Shown here: positions 44,667 through 53,193 of the stretch, piece by piece
Numbering within the stretch: position 1 is the first letter of the stretch
Layout of the letters: each line of letters begins with the position of its first letter
Assembly (NCBI RefSeq): GCF_018326285.1
Contig: NZ_AP023362.1
Span: forward strand, 3,906,001 to 3,970,000
DNA: 64,000 nt
Direction: 5' to 3'
From: Mycolicibacterium sp. TY81
GTDB taxonomy: Bacteria; Actinomycetota; Actinomycetes; Mycobacteriales; Mycobacteriaceae
The notes under the pieces: generated by a model
Seen by the model: only the letters and a program-made list of their open reading frames with translations
What the model was told of the DNA's origin: nothing
Databases searched by the model: none
Made by a program: the position numbers and the translations under genes

Positions 44667-46247
44667 TCAAACAGTCGACTCGGATACGTGCGGATTGTGC
44701 GACTCGCTCACCGTCACGTACTCCCCGACTTCCCGGTCCATCGGCAGCCGCACCCGGAAAATCGTTCCCGCAGTGTTCGATTCGACCTTCACGCGGCCGC
44801 CGTGCGCTTTGACGATCGTCGACACGATCGCCAGGCCGAGCCCCGTGCTGCCGAGCACGCGAGAACGCGATTTGTCGGCGACCACAAATCTGTCGAACAA
44901 ATTCGGCAACAATTCTTCCGGAATTCCCGGGCCGTCATCGGCGACGGTCAATTCCACATATCCGGGACCCGGTGTCAGGCTGGTCGTGACCGATACTCCG
45001 GCGGGCGTGTGGACGCGTGCGTTGGCCAGCAGATTGCCGATCACCTGATGCAACCGGGCCGGGTCGCCGCGGACCCACACCGGCACGTCGGGCAGGCGCG
45101 AGCGCCAGCGGTGCGCGGGCGACGACACCGCGGCGTCGTTGACGGCATTGATCACCAGGTCGCACAGCTCGACGTCGTCGGTCTCGAGATCCTGATGCTC
45201 CTCGAGCCGCGAGATCAGCAGCAGGTCCTCCACCAGACCGGACATCCGCTGCGCCTCGGCCTCGATGCGGGCCAGCGCGTATTCGGTGCTCTCGGGCAGT
45301 GCGGCGCTGTCCTGACGGGTCAGTTCGGCGTACCCGCGGATGGCGGCCAGCGGTGTCCGCAACTCGTGGCTGGCGTCGGTGAGGAATTGCCGCGTCCGGC
45401 GGTGCGACGCGGCGAGTTCGGCGAGCGCACTGTCGACGTTGTCCAGCAGTTTGTTGAGCGTGTCCCCCACGATGCCGACCTCGGTGCGCGGGTCGGTGTC
45501 CTCCGGCCGGACCCGTTCGGTGATGCGGTGGTCCTCGCTGCCGAACTGCCGGGTCGCCACCTTCGCCGCCGTCGAGGCCACGCGGCTCAGCGGCCGCAGC
45601 GCATAGTTCACCACCGCGATGGTGCCGACCGCGGTCAGCGCGATGGCCAGCAGTGTCATGACCGCGACCGCGACGGTCTTGCGCGCCACCACACTGTTGG
45701 CGTCCTCCATGGACACGCCCGAGACCAGCACGTCACCGCCGCCGGCGTCCTGTCCGGCCATGCGGTACCAGCCGAGTCGCGGCAGCTTCACCGTCCGCGG
45801 CCCGAGGTTGGTCCACTGCTGCCCGCTGACGGCCTTGACGACGTCGGGCTGGACGGGCTTCGGTTCGCCGTCGGGGAACACCGCCGACTGCACGACGACG
45901 CCCTTGTGCAGCACCGCGATGAGGTTTCCGGGCGCCTGGCCACCGAAGGCCGTCAGGCCGTCTTCGCCGGCGTCGATCGGGTGGGCCGGGTCGCCGCGCT
46001 TGATCTCCAAGCGGTCATAGGAATGACCGAGGGCGTCGAGCGAGCGCTCGAGTTCGGCGTCGCTCATCGCCGACACATAGCTGTGCAGGCTGTACACCGA
46101 CAGCACCCCGACCGCCAGCAGCACCACGGTGACCAGCGAGGTGACGCCGAATACGAGGCGTCGGCGCAGGGTGCGCGGACGCCACCACGGCGCCCGAACC
46201 GGCGTACGGGCGAGTACTCGAGTCGGCACCCGGGTCACACGCGTCAC
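44667..46247 (-). CDS. Two-component sensor histidine kinase
   Basis: 526 residues from GTG 46247. Membrane topology: TM1 (LVFGVTSLVTVVLLAVGVLSVYSL), an extracytoplasmic sensor of about 150 residues, TM2 (AVAVMTLLAIALTAVGTIAVVNY), HAMP domain (LRPLSRVASTAAKVATRQF), DHp domain with His294 in SHELRTPLAAIRGYAEL, and HATPase with N box NLLANARVHTPAG, DDGPGIP, FDRF and GSTGLGLAIV. It is co-transcribed with the response regulator, its start 10 bases after the regulator stop. It resembles the M. tuberculosis TrcS/TcrY type; the paralogue was not resolved. Confidence 0.93.
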   Translation of the reverse strand: MTRVTRVPTRVLARTPVRAPWWRPRTLRRRLVFGVTSLVTVVLLAVGVLSVYSLHSYVSAMSDAELERSLDALGHSYDRLEIKRGDPAHPIDAGEDGLTAFGGQAPGNLIAVLHKGVVVQSAVFPDGEPKPVQPDVVKAVSGQQWTNLGPRTVKLPRLGWYRMAGQDAGGGDVLVSGVSMEDANSVVARKTVAVAVMTLLAIALTAVGTIAVVNYALRPLSRVASTAAKVATRQFGSEDHRITERVRPEDTDPRTEVGIVGDTLNKLLDNVDSALAELAASHRRTRQFLTDASHELRTPLAAIRGYAELTRQDSAALPESTEYALARIEAEAQRMSGLVEDLLLISRLEEHQDLETDDVELCDLVINAVNDAAVSSPAHRWRSRLPDVPVWVRGDPARLHQVIGNLLANARVHTPAGVSVTTSLTPGPGYVELTVADDGPGIPEELLPNLFDRFVVADKSRSRVLGSTGLGLAIVSTIVKAHGGRVKVESNTAGTIFRVRLPMDREVGEYVTVSESHNPHVSESTV

Positions 46248-46257
46248 CTCGGGCAGG

Positions 46258-47040
46258 TTAGTCCTCCGCGTCGGCAGGGCGCAGCATGTAGCCCACGCCA
46301 CGCACCGTGTGGATCATGGGCTCGCGATCGGTGTCGATCTTCTTGCGCAGATACGAGATGTAGAGGTCGACGATGCTCGACTTGCCGCCGAAGCCGTAGT
46401 TCCACACCCGGTCGAGGATCTCCGCGCGGGCGATGGCCCGTCGCGGGTTGCGCATCAGATACCGGAGCAGTTCGAACTCGGTGACGGTCAAGGAGATCGG
46501 CTCACCGGCCCGCGTCACCTCCCGGCTGGCGCCGTTGAGGACCATGTCGCCCACCTTGAGCACCTCGTCGGACTCGGGCGCGAGCTGGCTCGACCGGCGC
46601 AGCAGCCCGCGCAGCCGGGCCACCAGCTCTTCGAGGCTGAACGGCTTGGTCATGTAGTCGTCGGCGCCGGCGGTCAACCCCGTGACGCGGTCCATCACGG
46701 AGTCCCGCGCCGTGAGGAAGAGCGTCGGGGTGTAGCCCTCGGCCGCGCGCACCCGCTGCAGCAACTGCAGGCCGTCGGTGTCGGGCAGCATGATGTCCAG
46801 CACGACGATGTCCGGTTCCATCTCGCTGAACTTGGCGACCGCGTCGCGGCCGTTGTGCGCCACCTCGACGACCCAGCCCTCGTAGTGCAGCGCCATCTTG
46901 ACCAGGTTGGTCAGCGCCGGCTCGTCATCGACCAGCAACACCCGGATGGGGGATCCGTCGGCACGCTCCATGCGCGGCAGCTGGCCGAGCACGGCGGCCC
47001 GGGGGTGACGCTCTCGTGGTGGTACCGACATCGTTGTCAT
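46258..47040 (-). CDS. OmpR/PhoB-type response regulator
   Basis: 260 residues; the start may instead be the ATG three codons later (47031), which has better ribosome binding site spacing to GGAAG. An N-terminal tail of about 30 residues precedes the receiver domain (VLLVDDEPALTNLV), phospho-acceptor Asp82 in VVLDIMLPDTDG, switch Thr in LFLTARDS and Lys in DDYMTKPFSLEEL. A C-terminal winged helix follows: LTVTEFELLRYLMRNPRRAIARAEILDRVWNY and YISYLRKKID. It likely binds its own promoter. It pairs with the kinase immediately downstream. Confidence 0.95.
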   Translation of the reverse strand: MTTMSVPPRERHPRAAVLGQLPRMERADGSPIRVLLVDDEPALTNLVKMALHYEGWVVEVAHNGRDAVAKFSEMEPDIVVLDIMLPDTDGLQLLQRVRAAEGYTPTLFLTARDSVMDRVTGLTAGADDYMTKPFSLEELVARLRGLLRRSSQLAPESDEVLKVGDMVLNGASREVTRAGEPISLTVTEFELLRYLMRNPRRAIARAEILDRVWNYGFGGKSSIVDLYISYLRKKIDTDREPMIHTVRGVGYMLRPADAED

Positions 47041-47095
47041 TCTTCCATTGTGTTGAGAACACAGAAAATTGTCACTGCGTTCATACCGAGTTCAA

Positions 47096-47132
47096 ATATT
47101 AGTCCCTACATATGACTCACGTCACTTACGTG
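47096..47132 (-). promoter_or_regulatory. Promoter of the response regulator with inverted repeat CACGT-N5-ACGTG
   Basis: Minus strand: -35 GTGACG (47120-47125), 18-base spacer, -10 TAATAT (47096-47101). The CACGT-N5-ACGTG dyad (47118-47132) covers the -35. Predicted start about 47089, leaving a 49-base leader. It may be an autoregulatory site. The rest of the gap to the IS element (about 47133-47367) has no credible gene; a 78-codon ORF at 47112-47348 has no coding signal. Confidence 0.45.
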
Positions 47133-47367
47133 GACCGATGTGATGTACGAGAGTCGTTGCAATACAGTCATTTTGACCGTTCGGACCACCGATCCCGAGC
47201 ATACCGACCGGATCGATGCGAACCGGTATCCCAGATCGGCGAACCGATCAACCCTCTGATACGTGAAGAAGATTTGCGTTCTCTATGGGAACTCTCCCTC
47301 GCCTTGCGACCCCGTCTGGCGATACATACTCTCGCACTTAGCAATTGACGTCGTCTTTTCTGATAGC

Positions 47368-48816
47368 GTCCCGGGGAGTGGTGGACTTCGGATCTGGCGT
47401 GGTTCACGCGTTGTGATCAACGAGTCATGGTGAACGCTAGGCGATTTGGTGTTGTTTGGCAAGTGCTGCCGCGGCGTGTTTGGCGGCGATCACGGCGCGT
47501 AGTTCGTCCATGGAGACATCGGAGAGGTAGCGGCGGGTGACCTGCCACTCGTCGTGGGATTCGATGACCACCGCGGTGGCCAGGCGAAGGAACGCCGCCG
47601 GATTGGGGAAGATCTCCACGACATCGGCCCGACGCTTGATCTCTTTATTCAGACGCTCTATCGGATTATTCGACCAGATCTTCTGCCAATGCGCCTTCGG
47701 GAACGCAGTGAACGCCAACACGTCGGTCTTGGCCTCGCCCATCATCGCGGCCACCTTCGGGAACGACGCGGCCAGGGTGTCGGCGACCCGGTCCCACTGC
47801 GCGGCGACCTCGTCGGGTTCGGTGTGAGCGAAGATGGTCTTGACCGCCGCGGTAACCGCCGGGGCGTGTTTGGCCGATACCGCGGTATGCAGGTTCCGCA
47901 TGAAATGCACCCGGCACCGCTGCCACGATGAGTTCGTGAACTGCTGTGCCACAGCGACTTTCAACCCAGCGTGCGCATCGGAGATGACCAGGTGCACCCC
48001 CCGATAGGCCGCGCGCCTTAAGCGAGGCGAGGAACTCGCGCCAGAACTCGAACGACTCGCTGTCACCGACCGCGGTGCCCAGCACCTCACGGGTGCCGTC
48101 GATCGACACGCCGGTCGCGACCACCAGGGCCTGGGAGACCACGTGCGCCCCCCACGCGGACCTTGCAGAAGGTGGCATCGCAGAACACGTAGGGGAAGCT
48201 GGTGTGGGTCAGCGAGCGTTCCCGAAACGCTGTGATCTCGCGGTCCAGGCCGGCGCAGATCCGCGACACCTCCGACTTGGACACCCCGGTCTGCACGCCC
48301 ATCGCCGTCACCAGGTCATCGACGCTGCGGGTGGACACCCCCGTGCACGTAGGCCTCCATGATGACCGCGTGCAGCGCCTTGTCGATACGCCGGCGGGGT
48401 TCCAGCAGCGACGGGAAGAACGATCCCGCCCGTAGCTTGGGGATCTGCACCTCGATGTCCCCGGCGGTCGTGGAGACGGTCTTGGGGCGGTGCCCGTTGC
48501 GGTGCACCGTGCGGCCGTCGCTGCGTTCGTAACGGCCCGCGCCGATCGCCGCGGTGGCCTCGGCCTCGATGAGCTGCTGCAACCCGGAACGGATCAACTC
48601 GGCGAACACCGCACCCGAGTCAGCGGACTTCAGTGCATCGAGCTGAGCGAGCAGGGCAGAATGGTCAAGGGTCATCGCGCGGTTTCCTTCGGTGAGTCAC
48701 TTTGGTACGTAACTCACTGACCACTACGCGATGGCCCACCCCAACACCGGCACCGACACGGCCTGAACATCTCCGCCCACCTCAGCCCCGTCCCCGAATT
48801 CCCACCACCCCAGGGG
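47368..48816 (-). mobile_element. Degenerate IS256-family insertion sequence
   Basis: The element contains an IS256-type transposase gene. Candidate imperfect terminal inverted repeats: GTCCCGGGGAGTGGTGGACT at 47368-47387 and the complement of 48797-48816, GTCCCCTGGGGTGGTGGGAA. They share GTCCC, GGGG, TGGTGG, giving about 1.45 kb, normal for the family. No 8-bp target duplication could be identified, so the ends are uncertain. The element sits between the response regulator promoter and the SulP gene. Confidence 0.55.
47437..48675 (-). pseudogene. IS256-family transposase with three +1 frameshifts
   Basis: Four overlapping minus-strand frames together make one transposase of about 410 residues: start MTLDHSALLAQLDALKSADS (48316-48675), then STRSVDDLVTAMGVQTGVSK, then AHVVSQALVVATGVSIDGTREVLG, then HLVISDAHAGLKVAVAQQF to the end at 47437. 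DDE residues are visible: CDATFCKVR (Asp), SDAHAGL (Asp) and NPIERLNKEIKRR (Glu). Shifts fall at about 48344, 48150 and 47997, each at a G/C run one base longer than the reading frame needs (5 for 4, 6 for 5, 6 for 5). It is therefore either inactive or mis-assembled. Confidence 0.85.
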
Positions 48817-48935
48817 ACTTAGCCTCTTTTCTCGGCGACCGTCGAACAGTTCTGAAACATGTTGTCTCGCAACATGTTTAATCGACAATGGTGTCGGCGG
48901 GCGCGCGGACCGAAACTCGCGCAGCGCATCTTCAC

Positions 48936-51155
48936 ATGTGTCCATCGGACAACAATTCGGAGAACGGAAACCTAGGCATGCTAGAAACCGCCCCGCCGGC
49001 AAAGGGTTTACGCGCGATACTGCGCTACGACCTGCCCGCGTCACTTGTCGTATTCCTGGTGGCACTGCCACTGTCGCTCGGCATCGCCGTCGCGTCGAAC
49101 GCCCCCATCCTGGCCGGCATCATCGCCGCCATCGTCGGCGGCATCGTCGCCGGTGCGCTCGGCGGCTCGCCGCTGCAGGTGAGCGGACCGGCCGCCGGCC
49201 TGACCGTCGTCGTCGCCGGGCTGATCGCCCAATTCGGCTGGGGCGTGACGTGCGCCATCACCGTCGGCGCCGGCATACTCCAGATCCTGTTCGGCCTCAG
49301 CCGCGTGGCCCGGGCCGCGCTGGCCATCTCGCCGGTCGTCGTGCACGCCATGCTCGCGGGCATCGGCATCACCATCGCGCTGCAGCAGCTGCACGTGCTG
49401 CTGGGTGGCAAGTCCAACAGCAGCGCCTGGGAGAACATCCACGAGCTGCCGGCGCAGCTGATGAACGTCCACGGCCCCGGGTTCCTGCTCGGCATGCTGG
49501 TCATCGTCACGCTGGTGGCATGGCGCTGGGTGCCGGCGCCCGTCAACCGGATTCCCGGCCCGCTCGTCGCCATCGTCGGTGTGACGGCGCTGTCCGTCGC
49601 GCTGCCGTTCGACGTCAAGCGCATCCAGATCAACGGCTCGCTGCTGGACTCGCTGTCGTTGCCCACCCTGCCCAACGGACAGTGGGCCGCCGTCTTCGCG
49701 GGCGTCCTGACCGTCGCCCTCATCGCCAGCGTCGAGAGCCTGTTGTCGGCGGTCTCGGTCGATCGCATGCACAACGGCCCGCGCACCAACTTCGACCGTG
49801 AGCTGATCGGCCAGGGCGCGGCCAACACCATCTCCGGCGCCATCGGCGGCCTGCCCGTCACCGGCGTCATCGTGCGCAGCTCGACCAACGTCGCCGCGGG
49901 CGCCAAGTCCCGGGCGTCGGCCATCCTGCACGGGTTCTGGATCCTGCTGTTCGCAGTGCCGTTCGCCGGCCTGGCCCAGCTGATCCCGACGTCGGCGCTC
50001 GCCGGCCTGCTGATCGTCATCGGCTGCCAGCTGGTCAAGAAGGTGCACATCGAGACCGCCCGGCGCACAGGCGATATCGCGGTTTACGCCATCACGGTGC
50101 TCGGCGTCGTGTTCCTCAACCTGCTCGAGGGTGTGCTGATCGGCCTCGCCCTGGCGGTCGCCCTGACGGTGTGGCGCGTCATCCGGGCCAAGATCGTCAC
50201 CGAGCACGTCGCCGGAAACGACTGGCGCATCGTGATCGAGGGCTCGGTCAGCTTCCTGTCGCTGCCGCGCCTGACCTCGGCCCTGGCTTCGGTGCCGACC
50301 GGTTCGGACGTCACCGTCGAGCTGTCGGTGGACTTCATCGACCACGCCGCCCACGAGACCATCGATGAGTGGAAGCGCCAGCACGTCGCCGGCGGTGGCT
50401 CCGTCGAGATTCACGAATACGGCACGGCCGAGCTGCACAGTGCGGCCGCCGGTCCGCCGACCCGCACGTTCACGCCGTTCGACAAGCGCTCGGGTGTCGT
50501 CCCGTGGAAGTCGCAGCCGCAGACCTCCTCTGTGATGGAGGGCCTGGAGACCTACCACCGCCGCACCGCACCCGTGCTGCGCCCACACATGGAGGACCTG
50601 GCCCACACGCAGAAGCCGGAGACGCTGTTCATCACCTGCGTCGACTCGCGCGTCGTGCCCAACGTCATCACCAGCAGTGGCCCCGGTGACCTGTTGACGG
50701 TCCGCAACGTCGGCAACCTGATCCCGGAGGGACGCGCCGACGCCTCGGTCGAGGCGGCCATCGCCTTCGCCGTCGAGGTCCTGGAGGTCTCGTCGATCGT
50801 GGTGTGCGGCCACTCCAGCTGCGGCGCCATGACCGCGCTGCTGGGCGGCGATCAGGGTCACGACGAGCACCTGCACACCTGGCTGGAGCACGGCGATGCG
50901 ACGTTGCGCGCCTTCGACGAGGGCCGCCACCCCGTGGCCGTCGCCGCGGCCGAGGAAGGGTTCGGCGTCGTCGACCAGCTGTCGATGGTCAACGTCGCAC
51001 TTCAGGCGCAGACCCTCGCCGCCCACCCGCTGGTCCGGGCCCGGCACCGCGCCGGCGACCTCGAGGTGATCGGGTTGTTCTATGACATCGGCACCGCGGC
51101 CGCCCTCCGGGTGACGCCGGTCAGCGTGGACCGTCTGGTCGAGGTTGCCGAGTAG
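48936..51155 (+). CDS. SulP-type bicarbonate/sulfate transporter fused to beta-carbonic anhydrase
   Basis: 739 residues from ATG 48936 (ATG 48978 is a possible shorter start). Residues about 30-430 are a SulP/SLC26 transporter with about 12 TM helices: YDLPASLVVFLVALPLSLGIAVASNAP, GPAAGLTVVVAGL and INGSLLDSLSLP; a STAS-like segment follows (about 440-500). Residues about 530-730 are a beta-carbonic anhydrase: zinc ligands Cys568 and Asp570 in ITCVDSRVVP, and His626 and Cys629 in GHSSCGAM. The same fusion exists in M. tuberculosis (Rv3273) in a different place. A coupled bicarbonate uptake and hydration role is likely. The IS element ends about 120 bases upstream. Confidence 0.93.
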   Translation: MCPSDNNSENGNLGMLETAPPAKGLRAILRYDLPASLVVFLVALPLSLGIAVASNAPILAGIIAAIVGGIVAGALGGSPLQVSGPAAGLTVVVAGLIAQFGWGVTCAITVGAGILQILFGLSRVARAALAISPVVVHAMLAGIGITIALQQLHVLLGGKSNSSAWENIHELPAQLMNVHGPGFLLGMLVIVTLVAWRWVPAPVNRIPGPLVAIVGVTALSVALPFDVKRIQINGSLLDSLSLPTLPNGQWAAVFAGVLTVALIASVESLLSAVSVDRMHNGPRTNFDRELIGQGAANTISGAIGGLPVTGVIVRSSTNVAAGAKSRASAILHGFWILLFAVPFAGLAQLIPTSALAGLLIVIGCQLVKKVHIETARRTGDIAVYAITVLGVVFLNLLEGVLIGLALAVALTVWRVIRAKIVTEHVAGNDWRIVIEGSVSFLSLPRLTSALASVPTGSDVTVELSVDFIDHAAHETIDEWKRQHVAGGGSVEIHEYGTAELHSAAAGPPTRTFTPFDKRSGVVPWKSQPQTSSVMEGLETYHRRTAPVLRPHMEDLAHTQKPETLFITCVDSRVVPNVITSSGPGDLLTVRNVGNLIPEGRADASVEAAIAFAVEVLEVSSIVVCGHSSCGAMTALLGGDQGHDEHLHTWLEHGDATLRAFDEGRHPVAVAAAEEGFGVVDQLSMVNVALQAQTLAAHPLVRARHRAGDLEVIGLFYDIGTAAALRVTPVSVDRLVEVAE

Positions 51156-51168
51156 TACCTGATTGATC

Positions 51169-51215
51169 CTGCGCCCAGGGCCGTACCCCGCGAGAGCGGC
51201 AGGCCCTGGGCGCAG
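51169..51215. terminator. Bidirectional hairpin between convergent SulP-CA and DUF1326 genes
   Basis: A perfect 14-bp stem (51169-51182 with 51202-51215) around a 19-base loop. It lies 13 bases after the plus-strand stop and 24 before the minus-strand stop. Strong but without a T run, so a Rho-independent role is plausible rather than certain. Confidence 0.65.
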
Positions 51216-51239
51216 TGTCATTTCCGGGTCCTCGTCAGC

Positions 51240-51956
51240 TCAGCCGCAGCAGCATCCGCCGGCCGCCTCCGCGGCGGACGGCAACTCGACGTTCGGCAGT
51301 TCGCCGTCGGGCCGCCAGTCGAACGGGAAGTGCTTGCTGGAGACGCCGAGGTACTCGTGGGAGAAGTCGAAGCCGACGGCGTCGGCCTTCCTGACCACAC
51401 CCCACGTCGCGACCTGTCCCGGCCCGACTTCGGCACCCGGAGCGTTGACGGTGGTGACGCGACGGTTCGGGTCGGCCGTCGGGCCGGTCAGCGCATCCAC
51501 CCGGACGTCGACCTTGCCCGGAATCTCCGCCCGCCAGTAGGCCAGGTCGTCGGCCGCGGCGAAGTTGATCGGGGCGTACTCGATACCCCGCAGCTCGCTG
51601 ATCAGGGCGCCGAACTCCCCCGGCCAGCCGCCCTCGTCGCCGCGGAAGATCCGCTCCAGGGCTTTCCGTTGATCAGCGTCCGCCTTCTCGTCGATGTAGA
51701 ACATGAGCTTCATGGTGGCGTCCGGGTCGCCGATCCACATGTTGCCGGCGAACTCGCCCAGGGCCACGACCCCGAGGCCACTGAGATCGGTTGCGCCGTA
51801 ATGCCCTTCGTGCACCTGCCAGACGAGGGTGAACAGGCAGTCGCCGTGCGTGGGCTCCTGCGCGAAGCTGCACGGGCAGGGCAGCTTGCAGCTGCACACA
51901 TCGAACCACTCGCCGCGTAGATGCCAATCGGCCTTCGGGGTTGCCGCCACCGTCAT
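51240..51956 (-). CDS. DUF1326 domain protein, Cys-rich
   Basis: 238 residues from ATG 51956 (AAGGGA seven bases before). N-terminal Cys cluster GEWFDVCSCKLPCPCSFAQEP, conserved GDCLFTLVWQVHEGHYG, FYIDEKADADQRKAL and GEFGALISELRGIEY, all characteristic of DUF1326. The C terminus ends GGCCCG, another Cys cluster. These Cys groups suggest thiolate metal binding, probably Cu(I) given the CsoR-like sites around its promoter (inference). No signal peptide, so cytoplasmic. Function of the family is not established. Confidence 0.88.
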   Translation of the reverse strand: MTVAATPKADWHLRGEWFDVCSCKLPCPCSFAQEPTHGDCLFTLVWQVHEGHYGATDLSGLGVVALGEFAGNMWIGDPDATMKLMFYIDEKADADQRKALERIFRGDEGGWPGEFGALISELRGIEYAPINFAAADDLAYWRAEIPGKVDVRVDALTGPTADPNRRVTTVNAPGAEVGPGQVATWGVVRKADAVGFDFSHEYLGVSSKHFPFDWRPDGELPNVELPSAAEAAGGCCCG

Positions 51957-51978
51957 CGCTGAATCCCTTCTCGTGTGC

Positions 51979-52054
51979 ATACCCCCTGGGGGTACCTGAC
52001 GTGGACGACGTTACGCAGCGCGGCGAGCGTCCGTCAAGTACCCCCAGGGGGTAT
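51979..52054 (-). promoter_or_regulatory. Promoter of DUF1326 gene bracketed by two mirror-image CsoR-like palindromes
   Basis: Site A (51979-51995) ATACCCCCTGGGGGTAC and site B (52038-52054) GTACCCCCAGGGGGTAT are exact reverse complements. Each matches the G/C-run palindrome of CsoR/RcnR/FrmR-type repressors. Between them on the minus strand lies -35 TTGACG (52032-52037), an 18-base spacer and -10 TAACGT (52008-52013). Site A is just downstream of the predicted start, so binding at both would shut the promoter. No csoR gene is in the window. Confidence 0.7.
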
Positions 52055-52245
52055 GTTTCTATGAGTTTGGCGAGCCCGACCGGGCGGTGCTGCATCCACC
52101 CTGAAGCCAGGGCGAAAAAGTGCGAGAGACGACGACCCTCAGCACAGGGTCAATGGGGCATCAGCCACGGCATCCGTTCACCCTGAAACCACGGCGCCAA
52201 AGTCCGAGTAGCGAAGGCCCAGAGGGGCAATCGAGACAGCGGGCG
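52055..52245. repeat. Gene-free stretch with two copies of a dispersed intergenic repeat
   Basis: The 190-base region holds no ORF with support. Copy A at 52092-52126 (GCATCCACCCTGAAGCCAGG start, AAAAAGTGCGAG end) and copy B at 52170-52211 (GCATCCGTTCACCCTGAAAC start, CCAAAGTCCGAGTAG end) are related to each other and to 13621-13660. Confidence 0.6.
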
Positions 52246-53109
52246 CTACCGCCCCGCCATGCGCTCCAGGCGTGCGATGCGGTCCTCGATGGGCGGGTGC
52301 GTCGAGAACAGCTTGCCGATCTTCTCGCCGGCGCGGAACGGGTTGGCGATCATCAGGTGGGCCTGGTCGGCCAACTGGGGCTCCGGGGGCAGCGGAGCCT
52401 GCTGGACGCCGGCGGTGATCTTGCGCAGCGCGCTCGCCAGCGCCAGCGGATCACCCGTCAGCTCGGCGCCCGACTGGTCGGCCTGGTACTCGCGCGAGCG
52501 CGACACCGCCAGCCGGATGATCGTCGCAGCCAATGGGCCGACGATCGAAAGAACCAGCAGCACAAAAGGATTGGGCCGGTCGTCGCGGTCGCCGCCGAAC
52601 ATGCCGATGAAGTAGGCGACGTTGACCAACGCCGTCACCACCGACGCCATGGCGCCCGCCACGCAGGAGATCAGGATGTCGCGGTTGTAGACGTGCGAAA
52701 GCTCGTGTCCCAGCACGGCGCGCAGTTCGCGCTCGGTGAGGATGTTGAGGATTCCCGTGGTGCAGCACACCGCGGCGTTGCGGGGGTTACGTCCCGTCGC
52801 GAAGGCGTTGGGGGCGGCGGTGTCGCTGATGTACAGCTGCGGCATGGGCTGGCGCGCCGTGGTGGCCAGCTCGCGGACGATGCGGTACATGGCCGGCGCC
52901 TGCATCTCGCTGACCGGCTGCGCGTGCATGGCCCGCAGCGCCATCTTGGCGCTGTTGAAGTAGACGTAGGCGTTCATGCCGATGGCGAACAGCACCGCCA
53001 GGTACATGATGTTCTTGCCGAACAGCGACCCGATCAGCACGATGAGCGTCGAGAAGCCCACGAGCAGCGCGAACGTCTTCGCGGTGTTCGCGTGCGGGTT
53101 CCACGTCAT
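52246..53109 (-). CDS. htpX: Membrane protease HtpX
   Basis: 287 residues. Two N-terminal TM helices ([18 protein letters not shown] and [18 protein letters not shown]), the zinc protease motif [10 protein letters not shown] (HExxH, about residue 133), later TM segments, and Glu-containing [13 protein letters not shown] with the third zinc ligand. The [16 protein letters not shown] segment is the M48 signature. HtpX degrades misfolded membrane proteins. It lies next to grcC1 as in M. tuberculosis (Rv0563), but with head-to-tail orientation. Confidence 0.97.
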   Translation of the reverse strand: MTWNPHANTAKTFALLVGFSTLIVLIGSLFGKNIMYLAVLFAIGMNAYVYFNSAKMALRAMHAQPVSEMQAPAMYRIVRELATTARQPMPQLYISDTAAPNAFATGRNPRNAAVCCTTGILNILTERELRAVLGHELSHVYNRDILISCVAGAMASVVTALVNVAYFIGMFGGDRDDRPNPFVLLVLSIVGPLAATIIRLAVSRSREYQADQSGAELTGDPLALASALRKITAGVQQAPLPPEPQLADQAHLMIANPFRAGEKIGKLFSTHPPIEDRIARLERMAGR

Positions 53110-53193
53110 CGGCTACCTCCTCCAGCGCAGTCAAACTCACTGAATTGAACGCTCGGCAACTGGTGCCTGGTTCCGGGGTGTCCCGGTGGGAGG

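Noticed and set aside
47112..47348. 78-codon plus-strand ORF upstream of the IS
   Set aside because: No ribosome binding site, no family and it overlaps the promoter of the response regulator.
47360..48824. Target-site duplication flanking the IS256 element
   Set aside because: The bases next to the candidate ends (CTGATAGC and TTAGCCTC) do not match, so no duplication is reported.
48724..49071. 115-codon minus-strand ORF at the SulP start
   Set aside because: Overlaps the SulP N terminus in antisense and has no coding support.
49041..51221. 726-codon minus-strand ORF opposite the SulP-carbonic anhydrase gene
   Set aside because: No family or start context; the plus strand has full transporter and carbonic anhydrase motifs.
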